A DNA stretch of 64,000 bases from DATAVB01 sp040414495. Its GTDB lineage: Bacteria; Actinomycetota; Actinomycetes; Mycobacteriales; QHCD01. Positions 9,146-17,685 of this stretch are shown here, one piece after another. Location: positions 103,004 to 167,003 of the forward strand of contig JBEDUI010000083.1 in assembly GCA_040414495.1 (NCBI GenBank), given 5' to 3'. The notes under the pieces are model-generated. The model was not told the DNA's origin and did not search any database. It was given only the letters and a program-made list of their open reading frames with translations. Each line of letters begins with the position of its first letter. Position 1 is the first letter of the stretch. Both the position numbers and the translations under genes were made by a program.

Positions 9146-10888
9146 ATGGGTAGGCACGCAAGGAGTGGGCGGCAGCGCCGAGGGCGCGTCAAGATCGCCG
9201 CCATAGCAGGCGCAGCCTGCCTGGTCGCCGGTGGCACCGCGGCTGCGGTAACCGCTACCCGAGGAGGACATTCGGGCAGCGCCGAAACGGCCGCCGCCTG
9301 CCCGAACGGAACCATCAAGGTCGTCGTGCGGGCCGACCCGTCGGCGATCGGCTGGCTCGGCAGCCTCGCCAATCGATACGCCGCGACGCATCACCGGGTC
9401 GACGGAAAATGCGTGGTCCCCCAGGTCAGTTCGCTGGAAAACAGCGACGCCGGTTCCGCGGTGCGTTCCAATCCATACCCGGGCAGCGGAACGCCGGCTG
9501 ATGTGTGGGTGCCGGATTCGATCAGCAGCCTCGACGTGTTGCGCTCACAGGCCGACAACGCCGCAGTCCTACCCAAGACCGCTAATCCCGTCGCCACGTC
9601 CCCGCTGGTGTTGGCCGCACCCCAGCAGACGGTGACGGCGTGGCAGCGGGACGGTGCCGGCCGCGACCTGGACGCGCTACTCAACCTCGACTCGGAAGGC
9701 AGCGCGCAGATTTCCGTACCCGATCCGGCCAATACCGGCACCGGGCTCGCACTTATTCTGGCCGCCGCCGGCATTACGAACCACGGCGATGCGGTGACCG
9801 GCGCGACCTTCAATTCGACGGCCGCGCGACTGGGCCTGATCCGGCTCGGCTCGCGGATCTCGACCATCGGCGATGACGGCGTATCGGTGCTGGACAGGAC
9901 CGCCAGCAATGCCTCGGCCGACCATATGGTCGCGGTGTCCGAAGCCGATCTGTTTCGATACAACGCCACACACAAAGCGCACCAACTGCAGTCGTTCAAC
10001 GCGTTCGGTGCCACCAGGGCCGTCGACTACCCGTACGCGATCCTGAACAGCAACTGGGTCACCAAGGAGAAACGAGCCGGCGCCGAGGACTTCCAGAAAT
10101 GGTTGGTGAATCCGTCCACACAGGACTCGCTGACGCAGTTCGGGTTGCGCCGCGCCGACGGTACGGCCGGCGGACTATCCGGTCCGGGCATCGACGGAGC
10201 GCACGGCAAACTCGACGATGGGCCGGACTCCGATGCGGTGCTCGCCGCGCATTCGGCCTGGGCACTGCTCAACACCCGGCGTTCCGTGCTGTCGCTGATC
10301 GACGTCTCGGCCTCGATGTCGGCCCACGTGCCCGGGACCACGGAAACCAAGCTCCAACTGGCCCGCGACAGTGCGATCGACGCGTTGCCGTACTTCGCCA
10401 GCAACGACTCGATCGGGCTGGCCGAGTTCTCGACCGGGATCGACGGCACCGCCGACAATTACAGGTCACTGGTGTCGCTGGGGCTGGCCGGTCAGTCCGG
10501 TGCGAACGGTAGCCGGCGTGCGGCGCTCAGCAGCGCGTACCAGGCGCTGCAGCCGCAGCATGGAACGGCGTTGTACGACTCGATCCTGACCGCCTTCAAC
10601 GAAGCCTCGCAGAAGTACCTGCCCAGCTCGGTCAACATGCTGATCGTGCTGACCGACGGCGATGACGCCAACAGCACCATCAGCCTGCAGACGCTGCTGA
10701 ACAAGCTGCGCCAGACGCAGGATCCGGCCGCGCCGGTGCGCATCATCACGATCGCGTACGGCGCGGATGCGAACACCACGGCGCTCAAGCAGATCGCGGC
10801 CGCGACCGGTGGTACGTCGTTCACCGCCTCCGACCCCCGCAAAATCGGGACCGTCTATATCAGCGCGCTCTCCGCCCTCGACCAATAG
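9146..10888 (+). CDS. Substrate-binding-like protein fused to a von Willebrand factor A domain
   Basis: 580 aa. A basic N-terminus and a hydrophobic segment (about residues 15-37) export or anchor it. Next comes a bacterial solute-binding type fold (IKVVVRADPSAIGWLGSLAN onward, to about residue 370). The C-terminal VWA domain has a MIDAS motif DVSAS (D386) and a VLTDGDDAN segment. Proteins of this layout occur widely in actinomycetes and are thought to act at the cell surface; the ligand is unknown. ATG 9146 places the signal segment at the N-terminus; the frame is open back to 9068. Confidence 0.82.
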   Translation: MGRHARSGRQRRGRVKIAAIAGAACLVAGGTAAAVTATRGGHSGSAETAAACPNGTIKVVVRADPSAIGWLGSLANRYAATHHRVDGKCVVPQVSSLENSDAGSAVRSNPYPGSGTPADVWVPDSISSLDVLRSQADNAAVLPKTANPVATSPLVLAAPQQTVTAWQRDGAGRDLDALLNLDSEGSAQISVPDPANTGTGLALILAAAGITNHGDAVTGATFNSTAARLGLIRLGSRISTIGDDGVSVLDRTASNASADHMVAVSEADLFRYNATHKAHQLQSFNAFGATRAVDYPYAILNSNWVTKEKRAGAEDFQKWLVNPSTQDSLTQFGLRRADGTAGGLSGPGIDGAHGKLDDGPDSDAVLAAHSAWALLNTRRSVLSLIDVSASMSAHVPGTTETKLQLARDSAIDALPYFASNDSIGLAEFSTGIDGTADNYRSLVSLGLAGQSGANGSRRAALSSAYQALQPQHGTALYDSILTAFNEASQKYLPSSVNMLIVLTDGDDANSTISLQTLLNKLRQTQDPAAPVRIITIAYGADANTTALKQIAAATGGTSFTASDPRKIGTVYISALSALDQ

Positions 10889-10980
10889 CAATCCGGCTCG
10901 CACGACCCGCCAGTACCTCGAAACGCCGCCAGCCCGGCAAACCGCCTGGCCGGCTCAGCTTGCTCAACCGCGACCGGGTA

Positions 10981-11134
10981 CGTCCGGACCGCTTCCCAAG
11001 CGCGCCGCACACCGCGCTCGACCATGATCGGGTGCGCCCCCGGACCGCTCCCCCTAAGGCGTCGCGCCGGGCTCGACCATGATCGGGTGCGCCCCCGGAC
11101 CGCTCCCCCTAAGGCATCGCGCCGGGCTCGGCCG
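10981..11134. repeat. 55-bp tandem repeat (about 2.7 copies)
   Basis: The words GCTCGACCATGATCGGG and CCCCCGGACCGCTCCCC recur with exactly 55-bp spacing (copies starting at 11017, 11072 and 11127). A diverged partial unit precedes them at about 10981. The two central units are nearly identical. It lies downstream of the VWA gene and has no coding appearance. Confidence 0.85.
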
Positions 11135-11281
11135 TGATCGTGATGTCGTTCGTCGCGAGTTCGTTGACGAAACCCATCACGATCAAGAACCTCCGCGCGG
11201 GTCTCAGCTGGCCCGCGCCGGCCCGACCATGATCGTGAGTTGATCTGATACCGAATTCCGTACCAAATAGACTCACGATCA
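11135..11281. repeat. Two tandem inverted-repeat modules
   Basis: Module 1 has perfect 11-bp arms TGATCGTGATG (11135-11145) and CATCACGATCA (11175-11185). A second, inner arm pair (TTCGTC/GACGAA) sits in its loop. Module 2 has perfect 11-bp arms TGATCGTGAGT (11230-11240) and ACTCACGATCA (11271-11281). The modules are 95 bp apart and could act as terminators of the VWA gene or as protein-binding cruciforms. Confidence 0.8.
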
Positions 11282-11387
11282 AGAAACCCGGTGGTCCGGC
11301 CACGAGTTCGCCCGGCACATCGTGGGCCACGGCTCATTTCGGCACGATCTGTACAGGGTTCTCCCGACGGGTGGGCATGATGAGCCC

Positions 11388-11792
11388 ATGCGAAGCGAAA
11401 CGATCACCGTACGTACCGGCGCGCAGGACGCCGTCCGCGACCTCACCTCGGCCTGCGAGGACTTCCTGGAGGGCGAACAGGACGGGCTGCTGCACGTTTT
11501 CGTGCCACACGCGACCGCGGGCATCGCGATCATCGAGACCGGTGCCGGCAGCGACGACGACCTGCTCGCGGCGTTGGGCGATCTGCTGCCGGCTGACAAC
11601 CGCTGGCGGCACCGGCACGGCACGCCTGGGCATGGCCGCTCGCACGTCATGCCGGCGCTGATCGCGCCCTACGCCTCGATCCCGGTGCTGGGCGGCCGCC
11701 TCGCTCTGGGCACCTGGCAACGGATCTGTCTGGTCGACCTCAATGTCGACAACCCGACCCGCCAGGTACGACTGTCCTTTCTGGCCGGTTGA
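11388..11792 (+). CDS. YjbQ family protein (UPF0047)
   Basis: 134 aa, complete. The HVFVPHATAGIAIIET segment and the metal-site GRSHVMPAL histidine with a C-terminal LVDLNVDNPTRQV stretch are the YjbQ/UPF0047 signatures. E. coli YjbQ has reported thiamine-phosphate synthase side activity, but the physiological role is unsettled. ATG 11388 gives the standard family length; the frame extends to 11322 without family support. Monocistronic. Confidence 0.9.
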   Translation: MRSETITVRTGAQDAVRDLTSACEDFLEGEQDGLLHVFVPHATAGIAIIETGAGSDDDLLAALGDLLPADNRWRHRHGTPGHGRSHVMPALIAPYASIPVLGGRLALGTWQRICLVDLNVDNPTRQVRLSFLAG

Positions 11793-11813
11793 CGGCCCCC
11801 CGAATTTCACGCG

Positions 11814-11885
11814 TTGATCATGAAGTTTCCTGCGCGACACGCCGACGACACGCCGAGAATTGCGTCGGAAACTTCTTGATCAACA
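11814..11885. repeat. Long inverted repeat downstream of the YjbQ gene
   Basis: Arms 11814-11831 and 11868-11885 pair at 17 of 18 positions (GTTGATCATGAAGTTTCC against its complement) around a 36-nt loop. It may terminate the YjbQ transcript and the opposing small gene. It resembles the hairpins at 11135-11281 in carrying TGATC at the arm ends. Confidence 0.8.
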
Positions 11886-11971
11886 ATGTGAGCTACGAAA
11901 TTCGGGGTCGGCAAAACCGGGAAATGTGGACCGGCGCAAATGCCGCGGAGAAAGGACTGTTGGACCGGAAA

Positions 11972-12253
11972 TCAGGAGCCGCTGCTGTAGCGGTCCGGAT
12001 TACCAAAGACCCGTACACCTAAGCGCAGTTTGCGCCCTTTTCCGGCACAACGGCCACACTCTCCGAACGAGAAACGGTAGATACCACCACGATTGCGGCC
12101 GCGCCCGCTGCAGGCGCGACAGGATGTATACGGATGCAAACGCAACGACAACAAATAACCGAGCACCAATGCAATGAGCACAACAATCAGTTCGCCCACA
12201 CCGGACGCCGGTCGTGACGGGCCGGCAACTGTGGAGGCGGCCATAACGACCAT
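11972..12253 (-). CDS. Small membrane protein with two CxxC zinc-finger-like motifs
   Basis: 93 aa. One transmembrane helix (VGELIVVLIALVLGYLLSL) is followed by a cytoplasmic tail with CRACSGRGRNRGG, then CGRCAGKGRKLRLG. This is the DnaJ-like CxxCxGxG pattern of a family of small actinobacterial membrane proteins of unknown function. ATG 12253 is chosen because a GGGGGG ribosome site lies 5 nt upstream; the frame opens much earlier (12451) without coding character. Local G+C is lower than in neighbouring genes. Confidence 0.62.
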   Translation of the reverse strand: MVVMAASTVAGPSRPASGVGELIVVLIALVLGYLLSLRLHPYTSCRACSGRGRNRGGIYRFSFGECGRCAGKGRKLRLGVRVFGNPDRYSSGS

Positions 12254-12917
12254 AACGACCCCCCGATCGCCCTCATTGCGGAAATAGTACGTCCTGTCGG
12301 CTGAAATGCCATCATCATTTATCTTTACGAGTTCATTTGTATATAGCCGATCTACCGTAACTTGATCTTTTCCGCGGCCAGATTCGGACGATCGATGACG
12401 CACGGTAAGAAACAGAATGCATGTCGTGAGCAAATACGCGTCTATCCACAACAGACAGTCGAATCAAGATCAAATAAATCATCGACACGGAACTCCGTTC
12501 CGGGATCGCGGCCGAGAGTTGAGGCCGCGGGCTGCGACGGGCACCGAACCAACCCGCGAGCATCAGTCGAAAGCCCACAAAACCGGCCGAAGCACCGGGA
12601 AGCAACCCTGCCGGGAACTAACTCGGAATGAAGATCACGTGCGGACAGCCACGCGTCGATAGCACCGGAAATAGGCGCGAGCGCGCAAGCCGGCCCGCCG
12701 GATCGGAAACGGCTCAGCGGCGCAAAGCAGGCACGGAAGCCGATCCGCCGGATCAGAAACGGCACAGCGCGACGACGCCCGCACCGGGACCGGTCGCCTC
12801 AGCAAGATCCGATCCGCAGCCCCGTTCCAAAAATAACTTGATGGCAAAGATTCTTCGTCATCAAGTTATGGTGGATAACTTACGCGGGCGGAAACGCCCC
12901 GCGAACGGGGGAAGGAC
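12254..12917. other. Intergenic region with a direct repeat and a palindrome
   Basis: 664 bp with no gene I can support. A 25-bp direct repeat (starting CCGCCGGATC, copies at 12695 and 12745, 50 bp apart) and the palindrome at 12833-12869 are the only structures seen. G+C is lower than average in its left half. Confidence 0.5.
12833..12869 (+). promoter_or_regulatory. Palindrome upstream of the SnoaL-like gene
   Basis: Perfect 11-bp arms ATAACTTGATG (12833-12843) and CATCAAGTTAT (12859-12869), separated by 15 nt and ending 48 bp before the SnoaL-like start. Position and symmetry suggest an operator, possibly TetR, MarR or HxlR type, controlling the two-gene operon. No such regulator is adjacent. 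Confidence 0.5.
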
Positions 12918-13316
12918 ATGATCATGACTGAGCACGCAAACGTCGCTCTCCTCAGACAGGGATATACCGCATTTAGTAACGGCGATTTGGAGACGCTCGA
13001 CCGGCTGATCGACGAAGACGCGGTCTGGCACGTATTGGGACGCAACCAACTGGCCGGTGACTATAAAGGAAAGTCGAAGGTATTCGAGTTCTTTGGCCGG
13101 CTTCGCGAGCTGAGCGAAGACACGAACCGCATCACCGTCCAGGATTTGCTGGCCAATGACCGGCATGGCATCGCCTTGGTGCACACGACCGCCAGCCGGG
13201 GCGACAAGACCCTCAGCGACGACCAGGTACACGTCAGCGTGCTGCGCGACGGCAAGGTCGTGGAGTTCTGGGGCTACGCCGCCGATCCCTACGAACAAGA
13301 CGCGTTCTGGGGGTGA
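12918..13316 (+). CDS. SnoaL-like / NTF2-fold protein
   Basis: 132 aa, fitting the SnoaL_2 / ketosteroid isomerase-like superfamily. It begins with NVALLRQGYTAFSNGDLETL, then IDEDAVWHVLGRNQLAGDY, and ends with VVEFWGYAADPYEQDAFW. Such proteins are isomerases, cyclases or hydrolases, or have no known reaction. It starts with ATG 12918, 4 nt after GGGGGAAGG. The next gene, a flavoprotein oxidase, starts within a few bases of its stop, so the two probably act together on one small molecule. Confidence 0.85.
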   Translation: MIMTEHANVALLRQGYTAFSNGDLETLDRLIDEDAVWHVLGRNQLAGDYKGKSKVFEFFGRLRELSEDTNRITVQDLLANDRHGIALVHTTASRGDKTLSDDQVHVSVLRDGKVVEFWGYAADPYEQDAFWG

Positions 13317-13321
13317 CCGGC

Positions 13322-14713
13322 ATGAGGAACATCATCGATCGCGACGTCGACACATTGCGAAACCGCCTGCACGGCAGCGCGTCGCTCCCAGGTGACAAGG
13401 ATTACGACCAGACCCGGTCGCTGTGGAACGGCGACATCGACAACCGACCGGCGCTGATCGCCCGGTGCCAGGATGCCCAGGACGTTGCTACCGCCATCCG
13501 GTTCGGCCGTGACCGCAACCTTGAGTTGTCGGTCCGCGGTGGCGGGCACAGCTTCAGCGGAGCGTCGGTCTGCGACGGCGGCCTGATGATCGACCTGAGC
13601 CAGCAAACCACCGTCACCACCGACCCGGCCGCGCACCGGGCCCGCTGTGGCGGAGGCACAACCCTGGCCGCTCTGGACGCCGCCACCCAGCAGCACGCCC
13701 AAGCCGTCCCGGCCGGCACGGTCAGCCACACCGGCGTCGCCGGCCTGACGCTCGGCGGCGGCTTCGGCTGGCTGACCCGCAAGGCCGGACTGACCTGCGA
13801 CAACCTGCTCGGGGCCGAAGTGGTCACCGCCGGCGGCGACATCCTGACCGTCAACGCGCAGGAGCACCCGGACATGTTCTGGGCCATCCGCGGTGGTGGC
13901 GGCAACTTCGGCGTCGTGACCAATTTCGAATTCCAGACCCACGACGTCGGCCCGGAGGTCCAGATCGGCCTGTTCTTCTGGAGCGCCGATCAGGGCCGCG
14001 AGGCATTGCGGCTGATGAATGAGGTCGGCACGTCCATGCCGAACGACATGGGTGCGCTGATGGCCGGCATGAACGCGCCGCCGGCGCCATTCGTACCGCC
14101 CGCCTATCACTTCGCCCCCGGGTACGCGCTGCTGGTGGCCGGATTTGGTTCGGCCGACGAGCACGCTCGATTGTTCGACGACATGCGGGCCGTCCTACCG
14201 CCACTGTTCGAGCTGGTCTCGCCGATCCCGTACGCCGGTCTGCAACAGCTGCTGGACGACACGGCGCCATGGGGCGCCCTTGCCTACGAGAAGGCGCATT
14301 ACCTCGAGGGGCTCAGCAGCGGGGTCATCGACGTCATCATGAAGCAGATGCCGCGGAAGACTTCGCCGGTCTCGTTCACGCCGATGTTCAACCTGGGCGG
14401 CGCGTACGCCGCGGTCGGTGAGGACGACACCGCGTTCGGCGGCGGCCGGTCGATCAATATGGTCTTCAATATCACCGCGATGGCGCAGACCGCGGACACG
14501 CTGCAGGCCGACCGGGTCTGGGCGCGGCGGTTCTGGCAGGACCTGATCCCTTACGCCACGGGCGGTGCGTACATCAACTTCATGAGCGAGTACGACGAGT
14601 CGCGGGTGCGGGCGACGTTCGGGCCGAAATACGACCGGCTGGCCCGGATCAAGGCGCAGTACGACCCGGACAACGTGTTTCACCGCGGGATCAACATCAA
14701 ACCGCAGCCATAA
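13322..14713 (+). CDS. FAD-binding oxidoreductase, berberine bridge enzyme type
   Basis: 463 aa, PCMH-type FAD domain followed by a BBE C-terminal segment (ending about NVFHRGINIKP). RGGGHSFSG holds the histidine that carries covalent FAD (8-alpha-histidyl). The cysteine that makes BBE enzymes bicovalent is replaced: the stretch reads TVSHTGVAGLTLGGGFGW, so only one covalent bond is expected. ATG 13322 is 9 nt after GGGGG; a GTG at 13313 overlapping the previous stop is possible. The substrate may be a sugar or secondary metabolite. Confidence 0.9.
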   Translation: MRNIIDRDVDTLRNRLHGSASLPGDKDYDQTRSLWNGDIDNRPALIARCQDAQDVATAIRFGRDRNLELSVRGGGHSFSGASVCDGGLMIDLSQQTTVTTDPAAHRARCGGGTTLAALDAATQQHAQAVPAGTVSHTGVAGLTLGGGFGWLTRKAGLTCDNLLGAEVVTAGGDILTVNAQEHPDMFWAIRGGGGNFGVVTNFEFQTHDVGPEVQIGLFFWSADQGREALRLMNEVGTSMPNDMGALMAGMNAPPAPFVPPAYHFAPGYALLVAGFGSADEHARLFDDMRAVLPPLFELVSPIPYAGLQQLLDDTAPWGALAYEKAHYLEGLSSGVIDVIMKQMPRKTSPVSFTPMFNLGGAYAAVGEDDTAFGGGRSINMVFNITAMAQTADTLQADRVWARRFWQDLIPYATGGAYINFMSEYDESRVRATFGPKYDRLARIKAQYDPDNVFHRGINIKPQP

Positions 14714-14725
14714 ACCAACCGTGCA

Positions 14726-14758
14726 GAAATGGTCCGCACTGGGGTCGCGGACCATTTC
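14726..14758. terminator. Bidirectional hairpin terminator between convergent genes
   Basis: Perfect 12-bp arms GAAATGGTCCGC (14726-14737) and GCGGACCATTTC (14747-14758) with a 9-nt loop. It sits just after the BBE-type oxidase stop and before the 3' end of the converging importer operon, so it can serve both strands. Confidence 0.8.
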
Positions 14759-14814
14759 CGCATGATCAACAGCTGGACGAGGCGCGATACAGCCGAAGGG
14801 CGGCCGGGGTTCCG

Positions 14815-15348
14815 CTATTCCTCGGGGGGCGTCGGACGCAGCTCCGGGTCGGTGGCGAACCACAGCGCCTCGGGCAGCTCAAACGTCGCGTAGCAGTAGT
14901 TGCCCATCGGCAGCCAGTAGTCGTACTCCTCGATCGTCGACCCCTGGTAGCTGACGACGAGTTGCCAGGTGTCGACGTACATGCCCCACACCTTGCGCCG
15001 GCGCACGGCCGACCCGTCGGTGAACGTCAACTGTCGTTCCAGCTTGACGATGTTGCCGTACGTGTTCTCGCTGGCCGACTCGATGGTCAACCCGGGCAGC
15101 TTGGCCAGGCCGTCGTCGAAGCCCTTCCGCAGCTCCTCCAGGTCCTCGGCCACCACGCCCATCTCCAGCGGTGCGATCCAGACCGCGAAGTACGTGTCCT
15201 GGTCCTCCGGCTCGGGCCGGCTGATCACGCCTTCGCGGTCGTCGGCCAATTCCTCGCAGGTCCAGTCCGACGGGTGCCGGAACGCGAACCGGCCCTGCTC
15301 GTCACGGTAGGTCGTGACGCCGCTGAACAACGGCAACCCCGTGCGCAT
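14815..15348 (-). CDS. PsbP/Mog1-fold-like protein coupled to importer operon 1
   Basis: 177 aa, no signal peptide. It starts TYRDEQGRFAFRHPSDWTCE, the usual opening of DUF1795/PsbP-like proteins, and continues with beta-rich segments (FAVWIAPLEMG, KVWGMYVDTWQLVVSYQG). Function unknown. Its ATG overlaps the stop of the ATPase gene by one base (TGATG) and has AGGAGAG upstream, so it is translated with the importer. It is the last gene of that operon. Confidence 0.72.
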   Translation of the reverse strand: MRTGLPLFSGVTTYRDEQGRFAFRHPSDWTCEELADDREGVISRPEPEDQDTYFAVWIAPLEMGVVAEDLEELRKGFDDGLAKLPGLTIESASENTYGNIVKLERQLTFTDGSAVRRRKVWGMYVDTWQLVVSYQGSTIEEYDYWLPMGNYCYATFELPEALWFATDPELRPTPPEE

Positions 15349-16469
15349 CAACTCTCCTCGTGGTGTTGCTCGGTGGTGCTGACCGCCGCGGCGTCAACGG
15401 CGGCCGAACCGTTCTGCACGGCAGGCCGGGTCGGTTCGTCGATGCTCGGTATGGCGTTCACCACCGCGCCGGCGAGGTTGAGCTCGTCGGCGAAGTGACA
15501 GGCGGCCTGCTGACCGCCGCCGAGAGAGCGTAGCGGGGGCCGCTCCTCGCTGCAGATCGGCTGGGCGTACGGGCACCGGGTGTGGAAGTAGCAGCCCGAG
15601 GGCGGGTTGGCCGGGCTGGGTACGTCGCCGGTGAGCGCGGTCGGCCGGGTGCGGTTGCGCGGGTCCGGCTGCGGCACCGCCGACAGCAACGCCTCGGTGT
15701 ACGGGTGCTTCGGCGAGTAGAACAGCTCGTGCGTGGTACCGACCTCGACCACCTGGCCGACGTACATCACGGCGACCCGGTCGGCGATGTGCTCGACCAC
15801 CGACAGGTCGTGCGAAATGAACAGGTACGTCAGGTCCAGCTTGCGCTGCAGGTCCTCCATCAGGTTCAGCACCTGGGCCTGCACCGACACGTCGAGGGCG
15901 GAGACCGGCTCGTCGCAGATGATCAGGTCTGGGTTGAGCGCGATCGCGCGGGCGATGCCGATACGTTGCCGCTGGCCGCCGGAGAACGCGTGCGGGTAAC
16001 GGCTCGCGTGCTCGGGCCGCATGCCGACCAGGCTGAGCAGTTCGGCGACCCGGTCCTTCAGTTGCCGGCCGGAGAGCACGTTGTTGATTTTCAGCGGTTC
16101 GGCGATGACCCGACCCACCGTCATACGGGAGTCCAATGAGGAGAACGGGTCCTGGAAAATGATCTGCATATTCGGGCGGATCTGCCGCATCGTGCGCGAG
16201 TTGGCATTCTCCACGTGCACCGGGCCGAGCTTGGTGTCGTGGAAAACCACCTCGCCGCCGGTGGGCTGCTCCAGGCGCATGATCGTGCGGCCAGTCGTGC
16301 TTTTGCCACAACCGGATTCGCCGACGATCGCCATCGTTTCGCCGCGCGCGACGGTCAGGTCAACCCCGTCGACCGCCTTCACCGCGCCGATCTGCCGGCG
16401 CAGCAGGCCGCCCCGGATCGGGAAGTGTTTCTTCAGTCCCGTGACTTCCAGCAGCGGGGTGGTGTCCAT
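15348..16469 (-). CDS. Oligopeptide-type ABC importer 1, ATP-binding protein (OppF/DppF-like)
   Basis: 373 aa. Walker A is GESGCGKS, the Q-loop lies in IIFQDPFSSLDSR, the signature is FSGGQRQR and Walker B is LIICDEPVSALD. The C-terminal oligo_HPY domain contains CYFHTRCPYAQ, the cysteine-rich segment typical of Opp/Dpp ATPases. It begins directly after the preceding ATPase stop (TAAATG). It would form the nucleotide-binding heterodimer with the next gene. Confidence 0.95.
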   Translation of the reverse strand: MDTTPLLEVTGLKKHFPIRGGLLRRQIGAVKAVDGVDLTVARGETMAIVGESGCGKSTTGRTIMRLEQPTGGEVVFHDTKLGPVHVENANSRTMRQIRPNMQIIFQDPFSSLDSRMTVGRVIAEPLKINNVLSGRQLKDRVAELLSLVGMRPEHASRYPHAFSGGQRQRIGIARAIALNPDLIICDEPVSALDVSVQAQVLNLMEDLQRKLDLTYLFISHDLSVVEHIADRVAVMYVGQVVEVGTTHELFYSPKHPYTEALLSAVPQPDPRNRTRPTALTGDVPSPANPPSGCYFHTRCPYAQPICSEERPPLRSLGGGQQAACHFADELNLAGAVVNAIPSIDEPTRPAVQNGSAAVDAAAVSTTEQHHEES

Positions 16470-17627
16470 TTAGGACTCCTCTCCAGCGGTCGTCGGAGTC
16501 GAGCCCGGATACAGGTGGCAACGCACGCCGTGGTCGGCGCCGACGCTGGTCTCCAACGGAACCAGCGAATCGCACGTACCCGGGATGAAGTCGGGGCAGC
16601 GCGGGTGGAACGGGCAACCGGGCAGCTGTGCGTACGGGTCCGGTACCGATCCCTTGATCACCTCAAGCGGCGCCTTGCGTTCGGATCCGATCCGCGGAAT
16701 CGAACGCAACAACGACCGCGTGTACGGGTGCTTGGGGTTGTAGAAGATCTCATCGACGCTGGCCCGTTCCACCACCCGGCCCAGGTACATCACGATCACC
16801 TCGTCGCACAGCTGCGCGACGACGCCCATGCTGTGCGTGATGAACATGATCGACATGCCGATTTCATCACGCAACTGACGCATCAGCTCGAGAATCTGCG
16901 CCTCGGTGGTGACGTCCAGCGCTGTGGTCGGCTCGTCGGCGATGAGTACGGTCGGTGCGCAGGAGAGCGCCATCGCGATCATGGCGCGTTGGCGCATACC
17001 GCCGGAGAGCTGGTGCGGAAACGACTGCGCCGCACCCTCCGGGTTCGGCATTCCGACCTGCCGCAGCATGTCCACGGCCCGCCGCCGCGCCTCTTCCTTG
17101 TCCGAGGTCTGGTGCAGCAGGACCGCTTCCTCGATCTGGGCCCCGACCGTATAGACCGGGTTCAGCGAGGTCATCGGCTCCTGGAAGATCATCGCGATTT
17201 CCGCGCCGCGCAGCGATCGCATTTCCGGGCTGCGCGGGTCCAGCGTGGTGATCTCCACGCTGCCGGAACGGATCGCCTTCGCGGCGGCGGTGTCCGCGGC
17301 GTCCTCACTCAGAATCTGCGAGGCGGCCTCACCATCGTCCTGTCCGGACGGACGGTGGAAGACGATCGATCCACCGTGGATTTTCCCCGGCGGCTCGATG
17401 ATCTGCATGATGGCCCGCGCCGTCACGCTCTTGCCGCAACCGCTCTCCCCCACGATGCCGAGCACCCGGCCTCGTTGCACGTCGAACGTCACGCCGTTGA
17501 GCGCGCGGACCAGGCCGATCGGCGTCTTGAACTGCACCTCGAGGTCGCGTACCGACACCACAGCGTCGGTGCGATTCGAGGCGGCCGGTACGCCGGCCAC
17601 ATCGTCGCCCATAGGCACTGCGCTCAT
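16470..17627 (-). CDS. Oligopeptide-type ABC importer 1, ATP-binding protein (OppD/DppD-like)
   Basis: 385 aa. Walker A is GESGCGKS, the signature LSGGMRQR and Walker B VLIADEPTTALD. The C-terminal CPFHPRCPDFIPGTC segment is oligo_HPY. There is an insertion of about 35 residues between Walker A and the Q-loop (QDDGEAASQILSED region), longer than in most OppD. ATG 17627 with AGGAGA is used; the frame extends upstream to 17723 over the permease gene. Partner of the OppF-like ATPase. Confidence 0.94.
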   Translation of the reverse strand: MSAVPMGDDVAGVPAASNRTDAVVSVRDLEVQFKTPIGLVRALNGVTFDVQRGRVLGIVGESGCGKSVTARAIMQIIEPPGKIHGGSIVFHRPSGQDDGEAASQILSEDAADTAAAKAIRSGSVEITTLDPRSPEMRSLRGAEIAMIFQEPMTSLNPVYTVGAQIEEAVLLHQTSDKEEARRRAVDMLRQVGMPNPEGAAQSFPHQLSGGMRQRAMIAMALSCAPTVLIADEPTTALDVTTEAQILELMRQLRDEIGMSIMFITHSMGVVAQLCDEVIVMYLGRVVERASVDEIFYNPKHPYTRSLLRSIPRIGSERKAPLEVIKGSVPDPYAQLPGCPFHPRCPDFIPGTCDSLVPLETSVGADHGVRCHLYPGSTPTTAGEES

Positions 17628-17685
17628 CAATTCTCCTGTTCTCCAACGGCTTCTGGCTTGCTCGGGGCCTGGAACTACGACCCGA

